A stretch of 64,000 nt of DNA from Nocardia miyunensis NBRC 108239 (GCF_001613065.1 NZ_BDBQ01000078.1:1-64000); one strand, 5' to 3'. Counted from the first letter of the stretch, positions 1-8,093 are shown. The notes: generated from the letters alone by a model not told the origin. Made by a program: numbers and translations.

Positions 1-288
1 GAAACCGCTCGATTTTGCCTGTGGTGGTGGGTGATCGGCGTTTGGTCAGGCGCTGGCTGATCCCGTTCTCGCGGCAGACGTGTTCGAACAGCACCTCGGC
101 TGGGAACGGGCGCGTGAACCGGCCGGTGAACTGTTTGCCGTTGTCGGTCAACACCTCTGAGGGGACCCCGTAGCCGCGCACCAGCCGCGACGAACGCCTC
201 CGCGACCGCGCGCCCGGTGGGAACGACAACGACATGGGCGATGACGATGTAGCGAGAGTGGTCGTCGATGCCGGTGACGATCTTGGAA
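1..288 (-). pseudogene. IS481-type transposase fragment (integrase core), frameshifted
   Basis: The minus strand reads as part of an integrase-core (DDE) transposase. GIDDHSRY carries the first catalytic Asp, VLTDNGKQFTGR the second, and TGKIERF the final Glu region, which fits the IS481 group. The reading frame changes near position 190, between EAFVA and LVRGYGVPSE, so no intact protein is possible. The element continues beyond the left edge of the window. Its upstream part, before SKIVTGIDD, is missing on the right, so this is a decayed fragment. The IS481 rather than IS3 assignment is from motif spacing only. Confidence 0.75.
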
Positions 289-324
289 TGTCTCCATCTC
301 CTAAAAAACGCAAGCCCGGGCAAC

Positions 325-2292
325 TCAATCCGCCGCCCAGGGGGAGGACGATGACTCCGAGAGCTTGTCGGACTCGGGACTCTCATCTGCCAACCACTGG
401 TGGCTTGAAGGCGTTTCCGCATTCGTTCGGTGTTGTTGCAGCCACTGCCGGTAGGTTTCATGCCTGAACTGGTAGGCAGTGCTGGTTACACGGAGGAGGC
501 CACTGCGCCGGGCCCAGTCGAGAAACAGTCTGGGGCGGGCCGGAAAAGGCCCTTTGAATCGGAAGACCAGTGTCGCGATGAAGTACCGACTGGATGCGGT
601 TCCTATTGCGAGCAGGACCGCGAGCCCTAACAAGAGCGTGGCCGCGAAACATATCGTGAGGACGTTTGTGAATTCGATCGTACTGATTGTGTACTGGGCT
701 ATTCGGCTGATCGCCACCACGGTTGCGAGTATGCCTAGTCCGGTGACGAGGCCGCTGAGGCCAGCCGTCAAGGCTGTGAACTGGATGTCGGCACGGATGA
801 GGTCTCTTTCGTCGACCGAAAGACGCAACCGGTCCTTCTCATTTACTGAAAGGCCGACAGTTAGTCCGACCGCGAGTCCGACCGCGGGCCCGAAAGAGGT
901 GAATGTGGCCCCGAAAAGGCCGACCGCGAGTCCGGTCGTGAGCCCGCGACGCCATCTCGATCGTCCTGGCACCCGCCACGCTATGCGTCTCGCCGGGGGG
1001 TACTTATAAATCGCGGCTGTGATTATGACTGGAAGCCCGTACAAGAGTATGCCTGTGAGCCCACCCCAGGGACCGATCACCAGCCCGGCCACAAGCATTA
1101 CCGCGAGCACGTGCAGGAGTCGGCAACTGGTGGTCCCTGCGATTTCCCAGATTTCGTCGAGGCGGATGCTGGTGCCGTCGCGGCCGGTGTCGCGGCGATG
1201 GTCCAAGCATCGGGCCAATGACTGCATCCATGTTTCGACGTTGTCGCTGCTGTAGTTGCGGAAGGAGCCGTTGCGTGTGGTTCCGGCCACTGCGGCGGGG
1301 ATCTGCGCGGCGAACAACAGACCACGGACTGCGTCCGAGTCGGGGCAGCCGATCAGCTGATCGGCGGCATCCGGCGTGTGGTGCAGAGCCACCGCCGCGA
1401 GTCCGAGCATCCATGGGGTGTCCAGGGCAGTCGCCAACGGTCCGTCGGGTTGGTCGATGATCCTGTCCCAGGCGGGGGTGGTGGCACCGACCGCCTGGCG
1501 ATAGGTGTTGAGGTAGATTTCGATCTGATCGGCCGCGAAGGAACGCAGGGTTATGGCCGCGGCGCCGTGCAGACCATTGTCGCCGCCGCGGTGGGCCAGG
1601 CTCTCGAACTCTCTGCTGCGGCATACGACGACGACCGGCCGGTTCCTCCAGGGGGTTTCGTTGAGACGGTCCAGTGCCGCGCGGGCCCGGGGCTCTTCGG
1701 TGTCGTCGGCGTCCATCTCGTCGAGACCGTCGAGCACGGGCAGGACTTGCCCGGCTTCGATCAAGGCTCGCGCTAGGGGTGGACGTAGGCGGTAGTCGAG
1801 TCCGAGTCGTGTGGTCAGCCACCCGGAAAGGTCTTCTGTCCCATTCCAGCTGGCGGCGTTGAATCGGACCGGTACCGGTTCTTCGGCGCGGCGGGCATCG
1901 GGTAACTCGCGTCGGGCGTCAAGTAGTCCAAGGACCAGGTGTGTGCCGGCTACGGTTTTACCGGCGCCTGGCTCGCCGAGTATGGCCAGCCTTTTGGTGG
2001 TGGGCAGCAGGTCGTAGTAGGTGGCGATTTCCGATACTTCGGCGGAGTCGATCACCCCTGCGGGGTGATATCGTGCGGCGGCGGTGAATTCGACGTGCAT
2101 GAACTCACCCGGTCCTGCCCGCAGCTGGTCACGCAGCCGTTGTTCTTCCCGACGTACCGCTGCCGCCAACTCATCGGACAGCGACGCGATGGCTACCCTA
2201 TCCGTTTTGGGCCGCCACCACCGCCACAGCATCATCGCCGGTTTGATCAATGACGAAACGCTCCGCAGAGCGACGGCTTCACCCCCTGGCAT
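325..2292 (-). CDS. NACHT-domain NTPase with C-terminal membrane segments, possibly 5'-truncated
   Basis: A STAND-class NTPase of about 655 aa from the chosen ATG. Walker A GEPGAGKT lies near residues 106-113 and Walker B LPVLDGLDEMD near 184-194, the NACHT pattern. The C-terminal part holds several hydrophobic glycine-rich segments (about residues 415-600) and ends in an acidic serine-rich tail. The open frame extends upstream to 2796, but that part overlaps the remnant of an ISL3 transposase read in another frame, so I place the start at 2292. The N-terminus (SLIKPAMMLWRWWRP) looks like the end of a membrane helix, which suggests that the insertion removed the true start. Many NACHT proteins act in signalling or phage defence; no effector domain is visible here, so the function is unknown. 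Confidence 0.7.
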   Translation of the reverse strand: MPGGEAVALRSVSSLIKPAMMLWRWWRPKTDRVAIASLSDELAAAVRREEQRLRDQLRAGPGEFMHVEFTAAARYHPAGVIDSAEVSEIATYYDLLPTTKRLAILGEPGAGKTVAGTHLVLGLLDARRELPDARRAEEPVPVRFNAASWNGTEDLSGWLTTRLGLDYRLRPPLARALIEAGQVLPVLDGLDEMDADDTEEPRARAALDRLNETPWRNRPVVVVCRSREFESLAHRGGDNGLHGAAAITLRSFAADQIEIYLNTYRQAVGATTPAWDRIIDQPDGPLATALDTPWMLGLAAVALHHTPDAADQLIGCPDSDAVRGLLFAAQIPAAVAGTTRNGSFRNYSSDNVETWMQSLARCLDHRRDTGRDGTSIRLDEIWEIAGTTSCRLLHVLAVMLVAGLVIGPWGGLTGILLYGLPVIITAAIYKYPPARRIAWRVPGRSRWRRGLTTGLAVGLFGATFTSFGPAVGLAVGLTVGLSVNEKDRLRLSVDERDLIRADIQFTALTAGLSGLVTGLGILATVVAISRIAQYTISTIEFTNVLTICFAATLLLGLAVLLAIGTASSRYFIATLVFRFKGPFPARPRLFLDWARRSGLLRVTSTAYQFRHETYRQWLQQHRTNAETPSSHQWLADESPESDKLSESSSSPWAAD

Positions 2293-3424
2293 GCGAACCA
2301 GCCTGCCATACAACACCTCCGACAGGCGCGGGTGTTGGATACTTGGCGCAGTCTGCAGTGGAAGTGAGCGGTCCCCGTCGAGTCGTCCTGGTTGATGTAC
2401 CGGTAGAGCAGGTTCTGGCCGCCGGTGTAGCCGAGTTCGGTGATCTCGGCGAGCAACCGCGGTACCGAGACGCCGGGCTCGGCGGCGCGGCGAGCACGCA
2501 GGTGGTCCCGATAGGGGTCGACCAGGCAGGCCCGGTACTGGGGCGGGCGGCGCAGCCGCTGCGGCTCGGGCACCCGCGCGTAGCGTTTCACGGTATCTAG
2601 CGAAAGTCCCAGCCGCCGTGAGCAATCCAGCAACCCGGTGCCTTGATCGAGGAGGTTGTGGATGGCGTGCCAGCGTTCGAGGGTGGTCTGTTCCTGGACC
2701 AGGGATTGCCGTTTCGGGGCGGTGGCCGCCCAGCAGCGGGAGTGCGCGGCGGCGACTTTCTCGGCCGCCTGCGCGAGGCCGTGCCACAGGTGCCATCGGT
2801 CCGATGACTGGATTGCCGCAGGCAGTGCCCGCCGCACAGCCTCGGCATATGCGGTCGACCCGTCACGGACGACGATCTCGACACCGGGGTGTGCGCGCAG
2901 CCAGCCGGCGAGGGTTCGGCCTTGCGGTCGGGCAGTACGTCGATGCGTTCGTGGGTTTCAGCATCGATCATGACCGTCGAATATGTGTGCCGACGGCGCA
3001 GGGCGAAGTCGTCGACTCCGATCGCTTTCGGGCTCGGCCGCAGCGGGAACGGGACGCGCAGGAGCACCCGGATCGAGGTCTGCCGTGACAGTCTCACCGA
3101 GAGTGCCTCCAGCAGCCGCGCCCCGGCGCGGCCGGCCAGTTCAACCGACCGGACCTGCCCGGTCAACCGGGCGGTGCGGCGCTGATAACGCTCCAGCACA
3201 CCCGGGACCTGCTCACGGAACGTGTTGCGGCAGCCCGTCGTCGGGCATGCCAGCCGACGGACCTGCACCCGGACAACCACCCGGCGGCCATCGAGCGGCA
3301 CATCCGCCACCGTCTGCTGGTTGTATCCATGCACCCGTGCCGACTCGGCCCCGCAACCAGGACAAACGGCCGGACCGCAGGGCGTCCGCGCCCGCACTGA
3401 GACCCACTCACCACCGATATCCAC
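2293..3424 (-). pseudogene. ISL3-family transposase, frameshifted and truncated
   Basis: The N-terminal part has the ISL3 zinc-finger pattern (CPGCGAESARVHGY, then CPTTGC) and the DDE domain start GVDDFALRRRHTYSTV. The frame breaks near 2918, after DVLPDRKA. It continues in a second frame with SSDRWHLWHGLAQAAEK and TLERWHAIHNLLDQG, and breaks again near 2385, after LLYRYINQ, where a third frame carries GRLDGDRSLP. The start of the protein is missing: homology begins at VDIGGEWVSV, where the sequence switches abruptly to the tail of an unrelated gene on the other strand. At least two frameshifts make it non-functional. Confidence 0.8.
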
Positions 3425-3559
3425 CGTCTCGCCGCGGCGGGCATCGAGGAGATCTTCTTCGACCTGAATTACCTTCCGGGAGCTACAGATCCGCAGTACC
3501 AATGGGCCGCGGCGAGCCGCCTGCACGACATCGGCCGCCGCGCCGACACCCTGTTGTAG
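3412..3559 (+). pseudogene. C-terminal remnant of an LLM-class (luciferase-like) oxidoreductase
   Basis: The plus strand reads HRLAAAGIEEIFFDLNYLPG and then a 29-residue tail to a TAG stop at 3557-3559. This matches the usual end of F420- or flavin-dependent luciferase-like monooxygenases, whose last strand is followed by a short helix. The rest of the gene is absent: upstream sequence is the 5' side of the ISL3 remnant, so insertion or recombination deleted it. The family call rests on about 45 residues and is moderate. It is unrelated by position to the intact luciferase-like gene at 17038-18021. Confidence 0.45.
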
Positions 3560-3894
3560 CCTCTCACCGCGGACTTCGCCCGCCGACGCGGACGCGGCGA
3601 TCTCCGCGCCGCGCTACGGGCACCAGTGCGTTCCAGTTCGGCGGCGGATGCTACTGCCGAGTCTCGGCACCCTGATCATCGAGGACACGCTCGTCCGACC
3701 TCGGCCGTCGAGGCGGCGAGCGAGGTCGTCCGGACCGTACATCCATCCGATCGGATCTACCTCGGCGATTGCCGCCAGCGCCGAACTCGATTGTTGTCAG
3801 GGATGTTTCGCCCCTTTAGCGTTCCGCTCCGTTAGTCCGACCGTGCCACGCGGGTCCGGTTCGGTCAGCTTCGAATTCTGGGGGAGAACCCACT
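3560..3894. other. Intergenic region upstream of the porin pair
   Basis: No convincing coding frame is seen in these 335 bases. The last 20 bases contain a GGGGGAG tract (around 3879-3884) about 10 bases before the porin ATG, which is a good ribosome-binding site. The porin promoter should lie here, but no clear -10/-35 pair can be named. Confidence 0.5.
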
Positions 3895-4563
3895 ATGCGC
3901 GTAGGTTTCCTGATGCCCATGGCCGCCGTTTCGGCCGCTCTGTCGATCGGAGTGCCGACCGCCCGTGCAGAGATGCTGCGATTGCCCTCGCACGAACAGA
4001 GCGTGACCATGCCCGATGGCTGGAAGCTCACGGTCGGGCATGAGCAGGAGTCGGCGAACCGGGTTCCACCACTCAACTCGATCGGAAGCACGCGCGAGGT
4101 CTTCGTGACAAATCAGGCGTACGGATTTCTCTCCGGCAAGGGGGCGAAACTGAAGGACGTGGTGCTCGAGACCGGATACCACCTGGGTTGCGCGGTGAAT
4201 CTCACCTCGGTGACCGCCGGGGTGACGTTCAGCGCGGGCTTCGAGCCCGGCATCACCATCTCGCCCACGACGATGATCGGCACCGCCTCGATACTCTCGC
4301 CCAGTGCCGTGCTCAACATCGGCCCCTCGGCCAGCATCGGCCCCAGCTTCTCGGTGAACCTCGCGCCCGGACAGGTGGTCGATCTGCCGCTGGGTAAGAA
4401 GCAACTCGAGGGCCCCAAGGCGTATGTCACCAACCGGGACGTGCACGTGAAGATCGACGGTTGTGTGGGCCCGGCGGCCATTCGCGCGTATACGGTCGTT
4501 GCGGCGGAGTCCTCGGAGGCGAACGACTCGGTGGCCGTCTACGGCGCTCCGATCGCGCTGTAG
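3895..4563 (+). CDS. MspA-family porin
   Basis: A 222-aa secreted protein with a Sec signal peptide (residues 1 to about 25, ending TARAE) and the MspA fold pattern: the early repeat SVTMPDGWKLTVGHEQES, the central Gly/Ser-rich stretch (ITISPTTMIG to NIGPSASIG), the PGQVVDLPLG segment and the terminal VKIDGCVGPAAIRAYTVV with its conserved cysteine. MspA porins form octameric channels through the mycolic-acid outer membrane and admit small hydrophilic solutes. Length matches the family. The start follows a GGGGGAG ribosome-binding site. A second paralogue follows 19 bases later, so the two are probably co-transcribed. Confidence 0.93.
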   Translation: MRVGFLMPMAAVSAALSIGVPTARAEMLRLPSHEQSVTMPDGWKLTVGHEQESANRVPPLNSIGSTREVFVTNQAYGFLSGKGAKLKDVVLETGYHLGCAVNLTSVTAGVTFSAGFEPGITISPTTMIGTASILSPSAVLNIGPSASIGPSFSVNLAPGQVVDLPLGKKQLEGPKAYVTNRDVHVKIDGCVGPAAIRAYTVVAAESSEANDSVAVYGAPIAL

Positions 4564-4582
4564 ACGGCACGGATCTCCGCAC

Positions 4583-5290
4583 ATGCGCACAAGGCTGACG
4601 ATCGCGACCGGTGTGGTCGCCTCGATATTTCTGGCTTCTCACCTTCCGTCCGCGGCGGCCGATATCGTTCCCGGTGTCGATGCGCACCAGGTCATGAAGA
4701 TCGCACCGCACGAGCGAACCGTTCGCACCGCGGACGGCCGCACGCTCGTCATCGGGGCTCGTGCGGAACAGGTTCAACGGCTCACGGTCGGTGTTTCGGC
4801 GACGCGTGAGGCTCTGGTCACCGACGAGGCATACGCCGTACTGTCTCGCCGAGGCCGTGCGCGGCTGCGGGACGGGACGATCCACATCGGGTACCAGATA
4901 GGCTGCGCGGTCGCCCTCGGCAGGTTGTCGACCACCCTCAGCGGCCTGATCTCGGTCCTGGGTATCAACGGGGCCGGAGCACCGGCGTCCACGATTACGG
5001 TCACACCGCATCCGGACAAGCCGCCGGAGTTCACCCAGGCCGTTCTGTATCCCGGAATCAGCGTCCAGCAACAGGTCTCGCTCGAGCTCGACCCAGGATC
5101 GGTCATCGACGTCCCGCTCGCTACCGGCCCGGTACGGAACTATCACGCCCTGATCGGAGTCCGTAAGACCGACATCAGGATCCAGGGATGCCTCGGCCCG
5201 GCGGCGATCCGCTCCTACGCCACCCTGACCACCACATCGGCCCTGTCGGACGACACGGTCGCGGTGTATGGCGATCCGGTGACCATCTGA
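4583..5290 (+). CDS. MspA-family porin (second copy)
   Basis: A 235-aa paralogue of the preceding porin. A signal peptide covers about residues 1-27 (ending PSAAAD). The same family marks appear in order: HERTVRTADGRTLVIGARAE, GYQIGCAVALG, PGSVIDVPLA and IRIQGCLGPAAIRSYATL. I chose the ATG at 4583 because it gives the signal peptide directly; the upstream extension of the open frame overlaps the first porin. It differs from the first copy mainly in the middle, so the two channels may differ in selectivity or form mixed oligomers. A perfect hairpin follows directly and should end the two-gene transcript. Confidence 0.92.
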   Translation: MRTRLTIATGVVASIFLASHLPSAAADIVPGVDAHQVMKIAPHERTVRTADGRTLVIGARAEQVQRLTVGVSATREALVTDEAYAVLSRRGRARLRDGTIHIGYQIGCAVALGRLSTTLSGLISVLGINGAGAPASTITVTPHPDKPPEFTQAVLYPGISVQQQVSLELDPGSVIDVPLATGPVRNYHALIGVRKTDIRIQGCLGPAAIRSYATLTTTSALSDDTVAVYGDPVTI

Positions 5291-5306
5291 GTGTTCTCAT
5301 CCCGGT

Positions 5307-5333
5307 GGGCTCCTCCTGCGGGAGGAGCCCTTC
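5307..5333 (+). terminator. Terminator after the porin pair
   Basis: A perfect 10-bp stem (GGGCTCCTCC at 5307-5316, GGAGGAGCCC at 5321-5330) with a TGCG tetraloop, starting 17 bases after the porin stop codon. The T-tract is weak, as is common in actinobacteria. Confidence 0.8.
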
Positions 5334-5419
5334 GTCGTATTTCCTCCGCTCGGAGGAAGAGTTGCGGCACAGCGCTTTTCGATACTGATGTCATGACGAA
5401 CGGGCTGGGATGGAACGCT

Positions 5420-6568
5420 ATGCGCAGGAATCGGGTGCGTTGTCGCCTCGCTGCGGGGGTCGCGGCCGCGGTCGCGTTCCTGCCGTCGGCGGGGATCGCG
5501 CAGGCCATATCGAACGGGACTCCCGTCACCGACCCGAACACGGCGCAGTGGGTCGCGACGATCGATCCCATCGGCACGGGTTCGCTGTTCGACACCGCCG
5601 AATGCGGTGCGGCACTGGTCGGTCCGGATCGTGTGGTCACCGCCGGGCATTGTGTGGCCGATGTCGATCCCAATCGGATGCGGATACACATCGACGCCCG
5701 CGTGCTGTCCAAGGATCCCGGTATCGAACGTGGCGTGCGGGGAATCGTCGTGGCTCCGGGCTATACGGTCCTGCCGACGCCGATCGACGCCGCAGTGGGC
5801 TCCGCCAGCGCGCGCAACGACCTGGCGGTGATCCTGCTCGACAAGCCCGTCACGGGTGTGCCCGTGCTGCCGATCGCGCCGAGCCGCCCCGCGCCCGGCA
5901 CGACGGTTTCGCTTTTCGCACACGGCAATACCGGCAAGATCGTCGGTTTCGAGGATCCCGACTACCGCGACGACACGCTGCATCGGGGCGACCTTACGGT
6001 GGTATCGCAGGCCGACTGCGCGGCGGGCACCCCGGCGACGGTCGACGCGAAGTCGGTGATGTGCGCCCAGGACACCGTCACCCGTTCGGTCGCCACCTGC
6101 TGGCGCGACAGTGGCAGTCCCGCGGTGACCTTTCGGGCGGGCCGCGCAGAGCTGGCGGGGCTGTTCAGCTTCGGCGGCGAGACCCTCGGCAAGCCGTGCA
6201 GCCCCACGATCGCGGCGTTCGCCGACGCGACCGCATTTCAGGACTGGATCCTCGGATCGCCCGGCGAATTCGAACCGTTCCCGACCGGCAAGCCCGTCGT
6301 GCGACGCGTGCACGGATCGCTGCACTGCGATCTGCCGCAGTGGGATCCGGTTCGCGGACGCCGGCCGACGAGCACCTCGGTCGGCTGGTCGACGCTCGGC
6401 TGGATGGGGACGCTTCCGGTCATGACTCCGATACCGGGAGCCGATTCCGCGGACATCCCGAATGCCGATGTGGCACAGCGGAAGGCCGATGTGGTCTGCG
6501 TCGTCACAGCCACCAACTTCGGCGGGCGCATCCAAACCTGGTCCGACGCTGTGCGTATCGCGGGGTGA
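5420..6568 (+). CDS. Secreted trypsin-fold serine protease, candidate lanthipeptide leader peptidase
   Basis: A 382-aa chymotrypsin-fold (S1) protease with a signal peptide (MRRNRVRCRL..., cleaved near AQA, residue 29). The catalytic triad is visible: His77 in VVTAGHC, Asp134 in ARNDLAVILL, Ser231 in CWRDSGSP. The usual GDSGGP is RDSGSP here, and the residue six before the serine (chymotrypsin position 189, which sets the S1 pocket) is Ala, so Lys/Arg specificity is not predicted. After about residue 255 a C-terminal extension of roughly 125 aa with two cysteines follows. An upstream in-frame ATG at 5393 is possible; 5420 gives the cleaner signal peptide. It ends 100 bases before the nisin-like precursor on the same strand, so it could remove the leader outside the cell. 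That role is inferred. Confidence 0.85.
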   Translation: MRRNRVRCRLAAGVAAAVAFLPSAGIAQAISNGTPVTDPNTAQWVATIDPIGTGSLFDTAECGAALVGPDRVVTAGHCVADVDPNRMRIHIDARVLSKDPGIERGVRGIVVAPGYTVLPTPIDAAVGSASARNDLAVILLDKPVTGVPVLPIAPSRPAPGTTVSLFAHGNTGKIVGFEDPDYRDDTLHRGDLTVVSQADCAAGTPATVDAKSVMCAQDTVTRSVATCWRDSGSPAVTFRAGRAELAGLFSFGGETLGKPCSPTIAAFADATAFQDWILGSPGEFEPFPTGKPVVRRVHGSLHCDLPQWDPVRGRRPTSTSVGWSTLGWMGTLPVMTPIPGADSADIPNADVAQRKADVVCVVTATNFGGRIQTWSDAVRIAG

Positions 6569-6668
6569 GCAATTGCGATTGCGATGTGATCGCGGTGCGA
6601 ACGAGCGCTGGAAGGCTCGTCGTAGAAGCGAAAAACCGCTTCCGCGAAAACAATTGATGGGAGAAACA
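6569..6668 (+). promoter_or_regulatory. Leader region of the nisin-like precursor gene
   Basis: This 100-bp gap holds two small hairpins: ACGAGC/GCTCGT (6601-6606 with 6615-6620) and GAAGCG/CGCTTC (6625-6630 with 6637-6642). It ends in a clear ribosome-binding site, GGGAGA (6659-6664), about 5 bases before the precursor ATG. The first hairpin may terminate the protease message. The promoter of the precursor gene should be here, but no consensus boxes can be assigned safely. Confidence 0.4.
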
Positions 6669-6830
6669 ATGTCGGACTTCGATCTCGACTTCCAGGTTCG
6701 CTCGATCGGCCTGGACGGCCCGGCCAAGCAGGTCACCAGCGTTTCGCTGTGTACTCCCGGCTGTGTCACCGGCGCGATGCAGACCTGCCCCGTGCAGACC
6801 GCGACCTGCGGGTGCCCGATCAGCAAGTGA
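6669..6830 (+). CDS. lanA: Nisin-like class I lanthipeptide precursor
   Basis: A 53-aa precursor. The leader (about residues 1-21) contains FDLD at 4-7, the counterpart of the FNLD box that LanB and LanC recognise in nisin leaders. The core starts VTSVSLCTPGC, almost nisin's ITSISLCTPGC, and all nisin ring partners are present with nisin spacing: Ser24-Cys28 (A), Thr29-Cys32 (B), Thr34-Cys40 (C), Thr44-Cys47 and Thr46-Cys49 (D/E, in TATCGC). Thr23 and Ser26 match nisin's dehydrated positions 2 and 5. The hinge is Pro-Val-Gln instead of Asn-Met-Lys and the tail is two residues shorter than nisin. Rings A/B form nisin's lipid II cage, so cell-wall targeting is likely. Leader cleavage is probably near Lys20-Gln21-Val22. 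The start follows a GGGAGA ribosome-binding site and an intrinsic terminator follows the stop. Confidence 0.95.
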   Translation: MSDFDLDFQVRSIGLDGPAKQVTSVSLCTPGCVTGAMQTCPVQTATCGCPISK

Positions 6831-6841
6831 TCTGACCGATG

Positions 6842-6873
6842 AAGGCGGCCCCCGACAGGTGGGCCGCCTTTAT
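6842..6873 (+). terminator. Intrinsic terminator/attenuator after the nisin-like gene
   Basis: A perfect 10-bp stem, AAGGCGGCCC (6842-6851) with GGGCCGCCTT (6861-6870), a 9-base loop and a short T-rich tail (TTTAT). It lies 11 bases after the precursor stop and 45 bases before the histidine kinase. It should make an abundant short precursor transcript with limited read-through into the kinase. Confidence 0.85.
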
Positions 6874-6914
6874 CATTTCCCGCGACAACAATTCGTCATC
6901 GGAACGGGGGGACG

Positions 6915-8072
6915 ATGGGCGCCGCGTATCGCGCGATCCCTCGCGCAGACATCGTGCTGGGGATCATCGCGCTGTTGTTCGCAGCGGTGTCGTGGCTGCT
7001 GGTCGCCCTGACGGTGCACGAGCATCCGATCGAGTACGTCAGCCTTGCCGTATTGGCCACGGGCGTGGCGCCGGCCGTGTTCATCCGGCGCACCCGGCCC
7101 GTCCCGGCATTCGTGCTGACCTGTGCACTCTTCGGCGGCATGGCGCTCACGGCGCAGTTGTCGCCCATCTATCTGAGCGTCCCGCCGATCCTGATCTTCG
7201 CCCCGATCTCGTTGATGGCGGTCACCGAATACGCGCAGTCCTGGTGGTGGGGCCCGGCCGGGCTGATGGTGGGCATCGTGGAGAGTCTCGGCAGTCCGGC
7301 TATCAGGACGGAGAACTACAAATGGTCGATGGCCTACCACATCGTGGTGCTGTCGGCCGCGTTCATCTGGGGAAGCCGCAGACGTGCGGTGCGCACCGCA
7401 CATGATCGCGAGCTCGAAGCGGCCCGGACCGGGGAACGCAATCGCATCGCCGCCGAGTTGCACGATGTGCTGGGCCACACCCTGGCCGCGGTGCGGGCAC
7501 AGGCCAGTATGGGGCTCGTGGTCGCCGAGCGTCGCGGTGAATCGACCGCCGAGGTGCTGCGCACGGTCGCCGACATCTCCAAGGACGCCCTCGGCGACGT
7601 CCGGCATCTGGTCGGCCTGCTGCGGGACGGTCACGACGGGACGGCGTCCGCGGATTCCTTCACCGACCTGCGGGACACCGTGCGCCGGGCCCGCGCCGCC
7701 GGGATCACCGTCCGGGACGATCTGCCCTCCGACGAGACGCTCACGGCCTGGCAACGGGCCTGGCCCGCGGCGACCCGCCTGGCCGTGCTGCGCGTGGTGC
7801 GCGAGGCGGTCACCAATGTCATCAAACATGCCGGCCCCGCCGCCACCATGACGGTGGCGGTGATGCTGGAATCCGGCGAGTGCGTGGCGATCGTCGAGAA
7901 CGTGGGCGTCGTCCCGCACAACCTGGACGCGGGCCGCGGCCTGGCCGGGCTGCGCGAGCGGATGGCCTCGGTCGGCGGCACGCTGGACGTGGCCGCCACC
8001 GCGTCCGGGGTGCGCCTGGCCGCCCGGCTGCCGGTCGGCGCCCGGTACGCCGAATCGGCCGAGCACTGGTGA
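6915..8072 (+). CDS. Sensor histidine kinase (NarL/DesK type) of the lanthipeptide cluster
   Basis: A 385-aa membrane kinase. The N-terminal 155 residues contain four to five hydrophobic helices with no large extracellular domain, so it probably senses a signal within or near the membrane. The HisKA_3 dimerisation box is GERNRIAAELHDVLGHTLAAV, with the phospho-acceptor His183. The HATPase domain follows, with VVREAVTNVIKHA (N box) and GRGLAGLRERM (G box). A strong GGGGGG ribosome-binding site precedes the ATG at 6915. The likely partner is the response regulator at 10332-11009 on the opposite strand. By analogy with NisRK and bacitracin-type systems it may respond to the lantibiotic or to cell-wall stress; that is inferred. 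Confidence 0.9.
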   Translation: MGAAYRAIPRADIVLGIIALLFAAVSWLLVALTVHEHPIEYVSLAVLATGVAPAVFIRRTRPVPAFVLTCALFGGMALTAQLSPIYLSVPPILIFAPISLMAVTEYAQSWWWGPAGLMVGIVESLGSPAIRTENYKWSMAYHIVVLSAAFIWGSRRRAVRTAHDRELEAARTGERNRIAAELHDVLGHTLAAVRAQASMGLVVAERRGESTAEVLRTVADISKDALGDVRHLVGLLRDGHDGTASADSFTDLRDTVRRARAAGITVRDDLPSDETLTAWQRAWPAATRLAVLRVVREAVTNVIKHAGPAATMTVAVMLESGECVAIVENVGVVPHNLDAGRGLAGLRERMASVGGTLDVAATASGVRLAARLPVGARYAESAEHW

Positions 8073-8093
8073 CTCCGAACACCTTGTCGCACT

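Noticed and set aside
2293..2796. N-terminal 168 codons of the long frame that ends with the NACHT protein
   Set aside because: This part is an out-of-frame reading of the ISL3 transposase (only GRLDGDRSLP belongs to the transposase third frame), Pro/Arg-rich and without NACHT homology.
5420..6568. Assigning the protease as a true trypsin that cuts after Lys20 of the nisin-like leader
   Set aside because: The S1 pocket position is Ala instead of Asp, so Lys/Arg specificity cannot be claimed.
5297..6826. A 509-codon frame on the minus strand
   Set aside because: Antisense shadow of the protease and lanA; high-GC codon bias opens the frame.
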